From NCBI GenBank assembly GCA_949825045.1, contig OX463818.1, positions 28,350,906 to 28,414,905 on the forward strand: a stretch of DNA of 64,000 nt, written 5' to 3'. The notes below the pieces were generated by a model. It saw nothing but the letters and a program-made list of their open reading frames with translations, did no database searches and had not been told where the DNA came from. Shown here piece after piece: positions 1 through 10,390 of the stretch (the stretch's first letter is position 1; each line of letters begins with the position of its first letter). This DNA comes from Argyresthia goedartella. Taxonomy: Eukaryota > Arthropoda > Insecta > Lepidoptera > Argyresthiidae. Made by a program: the position numbers and the translations under genes.

Positions 1-669
1 TGTTTGCTATATTTAGCACAAGGAACTCGCCCCGACATAACTTATGCAGTAAATGTATTGAGTAGATTCAACAACAAACCTGAAATGCAACACTGGCAAG
101 CCGTGAAGAGGTAACTGAGATACCTTAAAGGTACCAAAGATGCAAAATTGGTCTACAAACCTGATGGACAGTCAATAACAGGTTACAGTGATGCTGATTG
201 GTCCTCAAATTCTGTAGATCGCCGCTCCTGTACCGGATATGTATTTCTATTTCAGGGATCTGTCATATCATGGAGCTCAAAGAGACAGCCAACCGTTGCT
301 CTGTCTACTACTGAGGCAGAATAAATGGCACTGTCTTCAGCAACACAAGAAGCCTTATGGTTAAGGCAACTTCACATCGAGTTGTGGCCAAATAAGTCGG
401 CCACACCTATCACACTGTATTGTGATAACCAGAGTGCAATAAAGCTAACCTGTACTCAAAGTTTTCAGGCTCGCACCAAACATATTGATGTGTGTCATCA
501 CTTCATCCGAGACCGTGTGAGCAGCCGTGACGTCTGCATTAACTACATTCAAACTGATGAGATGACCGCTGACATTCTAACCAAGCCACTGCCCAAATCG
601 AAGCAAGATTACCTGTCAAGAAAAATGGGTTTACATTTTGGAGAGGATATTGGGAAAATTGTAAACTAG
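1..669 (+). pseudogene. Copia pol 3' end (RNase H), left copy, broken
   Basis: This is the C-terminal part of a copia polyprotein, ending in the RNase H domain that degrades the RNA of the RNA-DNA hybrid during reverse transcription. The motif GYSDADW, the STTEAE segment, the LYCDNQSA segment and the DILTKPLP tail are recognisable. The reading frame has a TAA near 112 and another near 322, where the right copy has TTA and TAC codons, so this copy cannot encode the full domain. The frame ends inside the LTR (stop 667-669), as in the right copy. The rest of the element lies upstream of the window. Confidence 0.9.
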
Positions 670-794
670 ATACTGGCAACACTATGTTTGACATTTCTCT
701 CTTGCTTTTGTGGAACCACTGAATATATCGTGTCTGCGACTAAGTAATGTTTTTAATTAGCTAGCTATCCAAATCCACAAAAATAAGTTTATTA
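648..794 (+). repeat. Copia 3' LTR (147 bp), left copy
   Basis: The LTR begins TATTGGG directly after the purine-rich tract ggagagga and ends TTTATTA. It is followed by gaata (795-799), the same five bases that flank the complete element in the right copy. It has the same length as both LTRs there. Confidence 0.85.
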
Positions 795-918
795 GAATAC
801 AATTATGATATAGCATTCAGATTTTGAATATTGGCCGCCATTTTGATTTTTATAGTTACTGTTCCGATTTGCTTCAATGATAAAGTTATGTATTTTATTA
901 CGCTAATCAATGTTTCAG

Positions 919-3900
919 TTTTCCTAGTGAACCAAAAATAAAAGAAAAATGGATCGAAGCGGTAATGAGAGGGCCTCGCTGGTTTCCACAAAAACAATGT
1001 AAAATATGCTCAATTCATTTCGAGGAGAATTGTTTTCAAAAATTAAATAAATACAGGCGAATGTGGCCATGGGCAGTGCCGACGATCAAAATACCAGTTA
1101 TGATGTCTCATGTTAGTAATTTTTATTCAATTTCATACAATGGTAAGGTTTAAAATATTTCTTACACCATACCACTATAAAAAGACTGTTTCTAGATTAT
1201 AAATTGAATATCTACTTGAAATTATAAATTCCTTTACTAACTGCATATAACTTTTAGTAACTATTTTATTAGGGTACCAGAGATCCAGAGAAAAACCATT
1301 TCAATGAATGCGTCTCTGTAGGAGATAGCAGCGATCAGGTGTATTTTTTTGAAATTTTAAGATGAAAAACTGCGTGATACGTATTTAAATACTATTTGCA
1401 TGCACCTTTTTGTCTCAGGATACCATAAACCCAGAGAAAACACATTTGAATGAATGCGTGTCTGAAGGAGATGGCAGCAATGATGTAAATCGGGTCAAAT
1501 TAAAACAATTTATAAAAATCTTCGGGTTACTTATTTACATCTTTATTTTTAGACATCAAAACAAGCTGAGTCTGAAGAACCGTCTTTGCTGACCACGGAC
1601 AGAGTAGGTAATGAAAATGTAAGAAATGTATTTGAATTATTATTTTAATTGTAATTTTATTGAATTTCATAAAAGTAAACATACAGACAGTGTCACGCCT
1701 TTTTCCATGCAGGGTGGCAAAGGCACATTTGATCCCAATTTATCTTAATTTAAAGGTACCTTTCTTTCTTTGTCATACTTCTATCGCCCATTCATATTCC
1801 TGTTATAAGAAGACTAACACAGCAACTAAATTAAACATACAAATTACAGGACAAGGACCAAGAAAATCACAGCATTTTCGAGACCCCACGCAAGAGGAAG
1901 CTGCGCCATCGGAAAGACCAATTGGAAATCGCACTCGAGCAAAAAAATAAGAAAATTAAAACTCTTCAAAAACAAAACAGCCGCTACCGCAAAAAAAATT
2001 TAAACATGAAAGATGTTCTGAGACATCTTAAAGATCAAAAGTAAGTTAATTCTGATCAAGTCACACAATTAGAAGGTTTAGGTGTAGGAGTGGCTGATCT
2101 CATTGAACGATGTGAGAAAAAACAATCTGTCGACAAAAAATCCACAGAAAAATACTCAGCAGAATGCAGAACTTTTGCCTGTACACTTCATTTTTATTCG
2201 CCAAAGGCCTACGAATATGTGCGGCAAAAGTTTCAATCTTGCCTTCCCACGTTCACACCATAAGGAAATGGTACGAGGCGATTGACTCCGACCCCGGGTT
2301 TACAAAGGAGTCATTTGAAGCTATCGAGCTGAAAGTTGAAAATACAGATTATACACTGGTGTGTAATTTTGTACTCGATGAAATGGTCATTCGCCGTCGT
2401 GTAGAGTGGGACGGTGAGTATATGCATGGATATGTAGATATATGCAATTTCAAAATGGCCGCTACAGATTCTTTGCCCGAGGCAAAGGAAGCTCTGGTTT
2501 TTCTAGTAACCGCAATTAATGCCCCTTGGAAGATACCTGTCGGGTATTTTCCAGTCGCTGGTGTTACAGGAGAACAACGAGCGAATCTAGTTACACAATG
2601 ACTTGAACTAGTACAAGAAACGGGAATTGAAATAACATCACTTACTTTTGACGGCTGCCCTGCAAATATGACAATGACTAAAGAACTTGGGTGCTCACTG
2701 AACATAGAAGACTTTAAAACAAATTTCGAACATCCCGTTACAAAGAAACCGATCTTCATCTTTCCCGATCCATGTCATATGTTGAAGTTATTGTTGAATG
2801 CTTTTGAAGCCAAAGGAAGCTTTGTTGATGAAACACAAAAAGAAGTGGAATGGGTACATTTAAAAAAAATTAACGATGTCCAAGAAGAAGAAAAGATGCA
2901 CTTAGCTAACAAATTGCGTCGAGGCCACATATTCTTTAAAAACCAGAAAATGAAAGTGAGATTGGCATCCCAATTGTTCAGCACCAGTGTGGCAGTCGCA
3001 TTAACATTTTGCTCAGAACTAAATTTACCAGGTTTTCAAAATGTCGATGGCACAGTCAACTTCCTGAAAATAGTCAACAATCAATTTGATATATTGAACT
3101 CCAGACATGTAGCCCAGTTACATTACAAAAAGCCAATCTGTGAACACAATAAGGTTGAAATCTTTGATTTTCTGGAAAAAGCCGAAAATTACCAGAAAAA
3201 ATTGAAGCTTGTGGATGGTACGGCAGTAATTGACTCATCGAGGAAAACTGGTTTTGTCGGATTTTTGATCTGTATAAAGAGCCTCAAAGATTTGTATGTT
3301 CGGCTAGTTGAAAAAGAACGAAAACTAAGCTACTTCCCTGTTTACAAGATTAGTCAGGACCATCTTGAGCTGCTTTTTAGCCAAATTCGAAGCCACGGGG
3401 GTTGTAATACAAACCCAACAGCACGAAAATTCAAATCAGTATACAAAAAATTGATGGTCAAGTCAGAACTCCGAGACGTGGACAGTGGGAAATGCCGAGC
3501 ACTCGAAAAGATGTCCCTTCTGACATGTTCATCGGCTGTTCGCATCAACCACACTATCGATCCCCGATTACGAGATGAAGAGTGTGAGGACATAAATATA
3601 TTACATGAAATGGAAGTATTCGACGAAGAAGTAGAAATGATGGTTGATGATCTAACAGAATATAGCTCACAAACCATAACTTACGTAGCTGGCTTCGTCC
3701 TTCATACTCTGATTAAAACTGTGAAATGCGACGTATTCACAAGCGCGCTACTGTCAAACGGCCCGGACGATACACATAAGTTTATAAAACTCAAGGATAA
3801 AGGCGGCTTAATATATCCTTCCTATGACGTTAAAACAATTTGCAAAAACATGGAAGTGATCATAAAATCAACTGTGCTTACCAAAGACAAAATAAAGGTT

Positions 3901-4149
3901 AGGGTTAAAAATCTAAAACAATCATTAATGTCTAAAGCACTACCCCGATTCATTGGCATGAATCTGTTCAACGAAATAGATTTTCACCAATTCGAACAAA
4001 ACCTAATGGATAATCATCTAATATTACTGATAAAAGCTGTAATGGAAAGATATACCAATATAAGACTGCATTACTTGGAAAAAAACGCTACGCCTCAATT
4101 GTCAAAACGGCAAGTTCTTAATAAATATTTACATTTATCTGGTCAATAG
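919..4149 (+). pseudogene. P-like (THAP) transposase, left copy, inactivated
   Basis: Relic of a THAP-domain transposase of the P element/THAP9 family. Inferred exons: 919-1111 (second half of the C2CH zinc finger, with CSIHF and AVPTIK motifs), 1273-1338, 1419-1484, 1553-1618 and 1850-4149, all joining in phase 0. The last exon starts with a basic coiled-coil segment and carries the P-family landmarks: HFYSPKAYEYVR, TIRKWY, LDEMVIRRRVEW, TFDGCPAN and DPCHMLKLL. Lesions are a TAA near 2041, a one-base deletion near 2252 (CCCACG where the right copy has CCCCACG) and a TGA near 2599. The last 493 codons (2668-4149) are open. Splice sites are inferred from sequence only. Confidence 0.85.
1273..1484 (+). 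repeat. Duplicated 66-nt exon pair in the P-like transposase
   Basis: Exons at 1273-1338 and 1419-1484 are each exactly 66 nt, are flanked by AG and GT, and encode related 22-residue segments. Both contain DPEK/NPEK, a HxNECVS core and a GD-S-S/N-D end. This is a tandem exon duplication with an 80-nt intron between the copies. The next exon (1553-1618) is also 66 nt but not clearly related. Confidence 0.7.
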
Positions 4150-4165
4150 GTAGTATTTAACTGCA

Positions 4166-4427
4166 CAGGATTTTACAGAAAGGGTATAAATGCCGAAAGA
4201 CGGTTGTTAAGGCCATCATTCTGAACATCTTTCTTGATTAAACTGAATTGATTAGCATTGTTTTTCACTTTTCAGTACATTTTGGGCCGAGCTGCAGGTC
4301 AGCTGATTTGTATGGGGAAGTAAAAAATAAAGTTGCTCTGATCAAATCAGATTCATAGAGAAAATCGTTCAAAATTATGTCGCAAACAACTCTTTTCGGC
4401 TTGTCACCCCGTATCTGTTACATCCTG
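4166..4427. mobile_element. MITE (262 bp) just after the transposase stop, left copy
   Basis: Imperfect 13-bp terminal inverted repeats (CAGGATTTTACAG and CAGGATGTAACAG) bound a non-coding segment. In the right copy both ends are flanked by TA; here the left TA has become CA. The interior resembles the MITE at 13249-13445 ('gttgctctgatcaaatca'). Confidence 0.6.
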
Positions 4428-4757
4428 TATACACAGTAATAGATGTTTCTTGTAAAATAAATATGTCGTATTTACAAACAATTTACTATTTTATTTATAG
4501 AACCCGGCATTGTATACGACTGTCTATACCAGTGTCTATAAATTATAATCGATCGATGATACACGCTGTCCTTGCATTGTCCCAATACCAGCTCGACTAG
4601 CTAGTATACCTGCGGTAGTGTGGGTGTGTTCGGACGATAGGTGCATGACATTGCACTGACCAATAAAAGCGGAGGGATTGATGTACGAGTGGTGTAAATG
4701 TATGCGTGTTCTTAGTTTTCGGCGACACTGGTTCCGATACAAGCTTAGCGCCAAGGG

Positions 4758-4785
4758 CCTATCTCTCGATATCTGTGGGTAAAAC
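4758..4785 (-). repeat. P-like right TIR and 8-bp target duplication, left copy
   Basis: The 20-bp inverted repeat occupies 4758-4777 and is the exact reverse complement of the left terminus at 42136-42155. It is followed by GGTAAAAC (4778-4785). P elements make 8-bp target duplications, so both ends fit the family. Confidence 0.85.
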
Positions 4786-5440
4786 AGATAGAAAAGTGTA
4801 ATTAATACAATTAAGAAAGTTTTATGTACAAAAACACATGTAGAATTTAACTGAATAGGTATTTTCTTACAAGCATGTATAATTTCTTTGTAATTGAGAC
4901 ATTTCCGGCGGATATAATATACGAAGTAACAGGAGGGGTTGGCGCGAAACAACTTTGGAGGGAACAGTTAGCATTATATAAGTAAATAATCTCAAATATC
5001 CATTATATAAGTAAATAATTTCAAATATTTAATTGTACCAATGTTATGGAAACCTAGCTTTATTTCTGTTGAGTTTCCTTTTGCATTGAATTAAAATGTA
5101 CGTCATGTCCGGTATGGGTAAAACGGACAGAAAAGTGTTATTAATACGATTGAGAAAGTTTTATGTACAAAAACACATGTAGAATTTAACTGAATAGGTA
5201 TTTTCTTACAAGCATGTATAATTTCTTTGTAATTGATACATTTCCGGCGGATAAAATGTACGAAGTAACAGGAGGGGTTGGCGCGAAACATCTTTGGAGG
5301 GAACAGTTAGCATTGTATAAAAGGGGATTGTACGAGGTACGGGGACCTTTTTCCTGGACTGGATTTTGTAGTGATAACTCTGCCGGATTGTTTTATTGTT
5401 TGGTTAAATTATGTTGGTTTAAATAAAAGTGTGTAGGAGT
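4778..5440. repeat. 339-bp tandem unit flanking the P-like element, left copy
   Basis: About 339 bp separates two occurrences of 'ggtaaaac(a/g)gacagaaaagtgt' (4778 and 5117). The shared sequence runs through 'gtacaaaaacacatgtagaatttaactgaatagg' (seen here in parts) to 'gaggggttggcgcgaaaca'. The second unit continues into tataaaagggg (about 5317) and an AATAAA-like stretch, so it may derive from an LTR or another promoter-bearing repeat. Short ORFs here show no known domain. A second small duplication, around 'agtgtgtaggagtatcgga', follows at about 5420-5560. Confidence 0.6.
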
Positions 5441-5611
5441 ATCGGAAGTCACAAGATGAGTATTGATTGTATTGTTTTATAATCTTTCTCTTAAATGATG
5501 TTAGTTTAAATAGAATCCAAGCTGTGTTTTTAATAAAATTGTGTAGAAGTATCGGATTTCTTGTAGTTTCCATGTCGAGGGATTACATTATCAGTGCATC
5601 TATTAGGAACA

Positions 5612-5616
5612 CATAT
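5612..5616. other. Empty site of the BEL insertion
   Basis: The left copy reads ...ggaacacatataattatatgg without interruption. In the right copy the same sequence is split by the BEL element, with catat on both sides. This is therefore the unoccupied target. Confidence 0.9.
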
Positions 5617-6101
5617 AATTATATGGTCTTTGGCTTGAAACAACTTCCCAAAGATAAATTCAGTTAAAATTATAGATATCGCCATGGCTACACCATGGAT
5701 ACTTATGGATACGCTAAATACTCCACTTATTTACTAATAGGCAGGCTAGTTAAATAAAACCGGGTTAAGCAGGCAGTAGAAAGTAAGCCCATTGTAAATA
5801 TACGCGGAGTTTGGAAACCTAAAGGCTTCGACGTGGTAAACGTTTACTTTCTATTATTTCTAGATGTTTAGGTTGCGGCGAAGGGCTAGCCTCGGTCACG
5901 CAAAATTGAGTAATGAATATCCGGCTTAGCTTTGGCACAACTGTGCCTCTGCGACCCCTTATGTGAAAAGGCGTGACCCTATATATTGTATTCGGTAAAT
6001 TCTAGACTCGTATGCCCAGTTACTCAATTTAACTAAAAGGTTTCCTTACATTGTAACCCATCAAATACTAAGCGGGTTAGACTCTCACTCGTTTATTTCC
6101 C
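5617..6101 (-). repeat. Probable 3' non-coding part of the CR1/Daphne-like LINE
   Basis: No ORF of note. The segment is conserved between the two copies (61470-61955 on the right). It includes 'ttggcacaactgtgcctctgcgacccc', of which a diverged version occurs at about 35885-35940. It most likely belongs to the LINE on the minus strand, but the LINE 3' end is not marked by a clear tail. Confidence 0.45.
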
Positions 6102-7745
6102 TCACATTCGTTTTCCTGTTGTTGAATGTCTGCTTATTGTGTAACACCTGCTCGCTCGTAACATAAATGAATTTTGTCTATAGTTAGTTGAGGCTCTAAG
6201 CACATTTAATGGAGGGTTGAATCTGAGTGTCCTCTGTGGAACAACAAATTTAAGTTTGCTCAGGAGGACCGGACAATCGATGTCATTATTAATTATTTTT
6301 AACATATATAGGTCATCGGCAATATTCCGCCTATTTTTAAGAGGTAAGAAGTGAAATTGTTTACAGAGATTTAGATAATTATTGGATTTATAGGGAATTT
6401 TAACTCTAAAACATAGGTACCTCAGGAACCGCTTTTGGATATTTTCAATACGATTTATATAAGTGGCATAGTTCGGGTTCCATATCTGGGACGCATACTC
6501 AAGGTTACTTCTTACAAATGTACAATATAATAGTTTTATAGTTTTGATATTAGTAACACTCTTAGATATTCGCATAATAACACCCAGTGATTTCGAAGCT
6601 TTATTGAAAAAATTTTCAACATGACGATCAAAGAGAAACCTTGAGTCATGGTGTACACCGAGGTCACGCATTATATTACATCTAGAAAGATCCTGGCCTT
6701 GTAAAGTATAGTTTGTGTGAAGAACATTGAATTTACGGGTAAAAAAACAGACGAATCATTTAGAAGGATTCAGTTCTAACTTATTGATACGGCAATAATC
6801 TTCTAAGCGAGTGAGATCTGCCTGAAGGGCAATCTCATCAACATGAGATGATATAATAAAATAAATTTTCATATCATCTGCGAAACTCAATAGATTTGAT
6901 GAATTAAAACACGATTCGATATCTCCCACATAAATGATAAAAAATAAAGGACCAAGCAGGGATCCCTGAGGGACTCCGCTTGGAACAGGGACCCAACTAG
7001 AAACGTAATTGTTGAGGACGATAGCCTGGAATCTATTATCGATATAAGATGAAAACCACCTCAGCAGATTACCATGTATTCCCGTTCCAATAAGCTTGTT
7101 TATTAATGTATTATGATCTATTCTATCAAACGAATTAGGTACTATAATCTGTATATATAACATCGACTTGCTGACCTTTATCCATTGCTTCAGTGATGTA
7201 ATCATTCAGGAGTATGAAGTTTGACACTGTGGATTTTCCTCTTAAGAATCCATGTTGAAATGGACTAAATGTATTTTTTAAGACACCGTACATTTGGTTA
7301 TAAACTATTCTTTCGAAAACTTTAATAACTTTAAAATAAAGCAATAATGCGTAGTTTGGATATAGGTCTTTAATTGCTTTTTTCCGTTTTAGAATCCTTC
7401 TTATGGACTGGGGTTATAAAAACAGATTTCCATACCCTAGAAACAATATTATATGAAAGTGATTTACTAAATAAGGCAGCTATTGGATGGGCGATAGTTG
7501 AAGAACTCTTTAGAAGGAATTTCGACGAGATATTATCAGGACCGGGTGCTTTTGATGTATCTAGTTTATTCAGCAAAATCTTAACATCTATAGGGTTAAC
7601 CTCAATATTGCTTAAACCAGTTATTAGGAGTTGAATGACCAATGGTAGTAGTATTAAGTGAGGGAGATGAATTAAAACCTTTCGTAGGTTTAAGGAAAGT
7701 AGACTGAAAAAATGTGGAGAATGCATTACAAATTACTAGAAAAAG
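6102..7745 (-). pseudogene. CR1/Daphne-like LINE reverse transcriptase, broken, left copy
   Basis: Non-LTR retrotransposon reverse transcriptase relic. Read on the minus strand from 7745 it shows the KAPGPDNISSKFL segment, then a FERIVYNQM/QHGF block, the DRIDH block, SGVPQGSLLGPL, the catalytic SFADDMKIY, and a C-terminal region with SNLEYASQIWNP. These pieces lie in at least four frames (7370-7726, 7135-7344, 6756-7205, 6102-6671), so the ORF is interrupted by frameshifts and stops. No endonuclease is present, so it is 5'-truncated. Its 5' end abuts the hAT fragment at about 7748. Assignment to the CR1/jockey group is by motif; the exact clade is uncertain. Confidence 0.85.
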
Positions 7746-7747
7746 TA

Positions 7748-8222
7748 GTATTATTATATATCGTATTTACGGTATTTTCGCTTCTTTGCTTCCCCGCCGC
7801 CACTAGTAGATGCTTTATCACTATCATTTGAACTGCCGAATTGTTTATTTAAAAAAATAACTGTCCATTGTGCGTGAGATCCTTGTCGAAAAGCAAAGCT
7901 AAACAAAACACGATGACACGTCCGTCTCTTCGCGCGGCTCGCAGCAAAGTGGACGTGGGTGGGAGGGGATGGGTATCAACGGTTCTCAAGCGCGTGGTAC
8001 CTACTTTTTGGCGAGTGACCGGCGACGGCGGGCGACGCGACGTAACTAGGTACCTATGTTCTTTACCGACGCGAGCGCTCAATATAGGTATTGTTGCTTT
8101 TTACTTTTAGGTACCCGCGAATATTTGTGGTTTCGCATAATGATAGAGGATCGACTCACGGCGCCCCTGTCCACTATCTACGGCGCCCCAGGGCGCCGCG
8201 GCGCACACTTTGGGAACCCCTG
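7748..8222 (-). mobile_element. hAT element 5' end, truncated by the LINE
   Basis: The right edge is a hAT-type terminus: read inward on the minus strand it begins CAGGGGTTCCCAAAGTG (8222 downward), followed outside by gcttattg as a possible 8-bp duplication. Inside, a minus-strand ATG at 7868-7866 starts a short peptide. After a break it continues with SDKASTSGGGEAKKRKYRKY, which resembles the N-terminus of ZBED5-like hAT transposases. The coding sequence stops at about 7748, where the LINE begins. The CpG-rich stretch at about 7915-8220 is the element's leader. The other terminus was not found. Confidence 0.6.
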
Positions 8223-8230
8223 GCTTATTG

Positions 8231-8869
8231 CATTGATACGCACGATGTTTAGTTAGGCATAGTTGCTAAGCTAATAGCTAAACAAATAATAGGTACGCAT
8301 TCGCATTTGTTTCTGCTTCACTTCATAAAAGACAGCAGATCTAAGAAAACTTAATAGTAACTCAAGCAAATGCGAATTTTTACGATCGTCGACTAAAAAA
8401 CAAAGCCAAGTAACATTGAATTATAAGCCACCCAACTTGAAAGATAGAAAGTAACTTAGCCCTGAATTCAGGTCATGTAAAAAATATAGAAGATAGAAGT
8501 TCGAAGAAATCCACTAACATTAATAAAAAACATAGATCCCGAAGAAATATTAACCTCCTCTTTTTGTAAATTTATTAAATTTAAGTATTTTGTTTTGTTA
8601 TGTGTCTTCAAACCCAAACAAACATTGTGATTTACTTAGCAAAAAATTTGGCACTCATTAGTTTAGCGCGAATGTTACAAAGCTTTCACCTTTATTCATC
8701 GTTGACGTGGCACGTTTCACATTGCAGCAACGGAGGAAATTTTACGCCTGTAGTAAAAGTCCCAGGTGGCGCTAGCTATATCGTAGAATTTTATCATTCG
8801 GTTGGCTATTTCATGAAATGATCAAATTCCATGATTAATTTACGACATATACTTGCGCTTGCCAAATGG
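8231..8869. other. No recognisable gene
   Basis: AT-rich sequence with short ORFs (up to 73 codons) that show no family resemblance. Nothing else supported. Confidence 0.5.
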
Positions 8870-9120
8870 GGTTCCACTTCAACTTCAGTTAGACCTAACA
8901 GATAGGATTAATGAAGCCTTGAGATTAGTCCCTGAGTTTGATGGAAACTCTAATTGGATCACCGATTGGTTACGCAATTTGCTTATATTACTGTAACAAA
9001 TATGAAAGTACTTGACGATGATGAATGCAACCTACGGCTTATAAGACGAAAAATTGTGTATTTGTCTAGTCAAGTAGAATGTAATAAAGTACGATTGGTT
9101 CAACAATATTCAATTAAATG
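8870..9120 (+). pseudogene. Possible LTR-retrotransposon gag relic
   Basis: One frame reads LQLDLTDRINEALRLVPEFD followed by GNSNWITDWLRNL, the shape of a Ty3/gypsy-type gag opening (PEFDGN followed by an aromatic/leucine helix). The frame then stops, and a second frame continues with TNMKVLDDDECNLRLIRRKI and a QQYS end. It is a short, frameshifted fragment with no pol nearby, so the assignment is tentative. Confidence 0.35.
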
Positions 9121-9167
9121 CTCTCATACTTCAACCGTACCAAACAACTCGGTTTTACTAGGAGTAA

Positions 9168-9209
9168 ATCGACTACGGATGCAGGTTAATACCTGCATCC
9201 GTAGTCGAT
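9168..9209. repeat. Perfect 19-bp hairpin
   Basis: Arms 9168-9186 and 9191-9209 are exact reverse complements (atcgactacggatgcaggt) around the loop taat. No flanking duplication was identified. Confidence 0.85.
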
Positions 9210-9245
9210 GAAGTAAGGGTAATCCCTTATATCTCATATTAATCT

Positions 9246-9620
9246 TCATGGGAGGGCACACAAGATGCTATCGGAGTGTTTTGCGATCTGTCGAAAGCAT
9301 TTGATTGTCTTGACCATGATCCGCTACTAATAAAATAAAATCATTTATCATATCATCATCATATTCAGCCCACATCGACCCACTGCTGGGTATAGGCCTC
9401 TTCTTTAAAGCGCCGATCTCCCCGGTCTTGTAACAATCGCACCCAGGAATAATTAAGGAGTAAAAATACAGTGTTGGATCTACTATGATCATACTTAGCT
9501 ATATAATTCAAAGGGCAGAAGTCAATGGCGTTAAATCTGATGGATCGGGAGTAAAAATTGGCATTTCACAAGGTTCCATATAAGACCCTTCCTTAATCCT
9601 GGTATACATATTTTTAGAAG
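9246..9620 (+). pseudogene. Jockey-type LINE RT fragment, interrupted
   Basis: Conceptual pieces GVFCDLSKAFDCLDHD (about 9265-9325) and VNGVKSDGSGVKIGISQGSI followed by LILVYI (about 9520-9610) match the central palm of a jockey-like reverse transcriptase. A related minus-strand fragment lies at 18905-19240. A stop lies where the G of QGSILGP would be. The two halves are separated by about 170 bp of inserted repeat DNA (9335-9500). No complete ORF remains. Confidence 0.65.
9335..9500 (-). mobile_element. RTE-type LINE 3' end inserted in the RT fragment
   Basis: On the minus strand the sequence reads AYTQQWVDVG then stop, followed by a tail rich in ATGATGATATG. This is the C-terminus and tail commonly seen at the 3' end of lepidopteran RTE-like LINEs. 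It splits the plus-strand RT fragment. Confidence 0.5.
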
Positions 9621-9863
9621 CAGAAGGATAATTTTATTTAAAAAAAAAACAATTACAAATTTAACCTTACTTTATTCTCTCGATTTATGATTATAAAACT
9701 ATTTGCAAACTAAAACAAAAATCCATTAATAATCACAAATTAAATTAACACAGCCATTAACAGCAAAATACAAAACAAGGAACAATCGCACCAGCCAACC
9801 GCGTTGAGTACCGAACCCACATGCCAACGTCACCGAGCGCAGACGAGCAAATGGGAGCCCCAA
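9583..9863. repeat. 281-bp direct repeat, left copy
   Basis: It matches 10391-10671 over its whole length without indels, with about ten substitutions noticed. Its start continues in frame from the upstream RT fragment (LILVYI), so this copy is in its original context. Confidence 0.8.
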
Positions 9864-10390
9864 TCAATCAATCAAGTTTTCATCTCACGCACCCATTCTG
9901 GGGCGTGGGGAGTGAGGGTCAGATCATCGGATCTCTTCCTGAAGAAGCGCCTCTGTCCACTCCTATGGACAGGTCATCGGGGGGCCCTCGCGGGCGGTGA
10001 AGATCTTCTTACTTGGGGTGTTCCGTTGGATGATCGCCGGCTAGGCAACCAGGTCGCGGGGCAGGCGGCGGCGGTCGGGCGGGCGCGCGTGGTACGGCGC
10101 CATGTCGCGGATATGCGGATGTTGTGAGCTATCCGCACGCGCGAACATGCCCTTCGCCAGCCTCTGGACAAACTGGTCCACTGGTTCCCATCTGAGGTCC
10201 CTCTGGATCGTCGCATTCTTCACGTAGCGGGGGGCGTCGACGATGGTACGCAAAGAGAGGTTCTCTTGGGCTCGGAGTCTCCGTTTGTTCGTCTCCGAGC
10301 ACAGGGCGTACCATGCCGGGGCCGCGTAGGTGAGGCGGGATCTCACGTAGCACTTGTAGATCCCGAGCTTCGCCCTCAGAGGGAGGCTGG
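9864..10390 (-). pseudogene. Jockey-like LINE C-terminal fragment
   Basis: A 5'-truncated non-LTR element on the minus strand. It encodes the region after the RT palm, including VRSRLTYAAPAWYAL, LSLRTIVDAPRYV and RRRLPRDLVA then stop. These match the C-terminus of the LINE at 53055-55437 (RSRLTYAAPAWYALLS, RPLPRELL), so both belong to related jockey-clade families. The 3' end carries a (TTGA)n-like tail (9864-9877 on plus: tcaatcaatcaagt). It is flanked by the 281-bp direct repeats. At least one frameshift is present between the overlapping frames. Confidence 0.75.

Larger units (their letters stand above)
795..4777 (+). mobile_element. P-like DNA transposon, 3' part, left copy
   Basis: This is the 3' part of a P/THAP9-type cut-and-paste transposon. 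It contains the last five recognisable exons of the transposase, a short nested MITE, and the right terminal inverted repeat ending 4777, followed by the 8-bp duplication GGTAAAAC (4778-4785). Its exon 1 and left terminus would lie upstream of the window, beyond the copia element inserted in the first intron. Confidence 0.85.
1..7035. repeat. Left copy of a large direct duplication
   Basis: The window opens inside a copia pol sequence that reappears at 46879. The same order then follows in both places: copia 3' end, P-like transposon, 339-bp tandem unit, LINE. Differences are scattered single bases (about 11 in the first 670) plus small indels. Homology can be followed to the TA at 7034-7035, where the right copy is cut by a mariner. 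The left edge lies outside the window. It could be a true segmental duplication, a composite repeat, or an uncollapsed second haplotype in the assembly. Confidence 0.9.

Noticed and set aside
1660..1760. An additional transposase exon ending before 'gtacc' near 1755
   Set aside because: The AG and GT are present, but the phase-0 reading hits a stop (TCT TAA), so it is not included.
4536..5291. Minus-strand ORFs starting MFRANPSCYF as a gene family
   Set aside because: They repeat only because the underlying 339-bp DNA unit is tandem and duplicated. They overlap transposon termini and show no domain.
7849..8110. Overlapping 77- and 80-codon ORFs on both strands
   Set aside because: They lie in the CpG-rich leader of the hAT fragment; neither has family resemblance.
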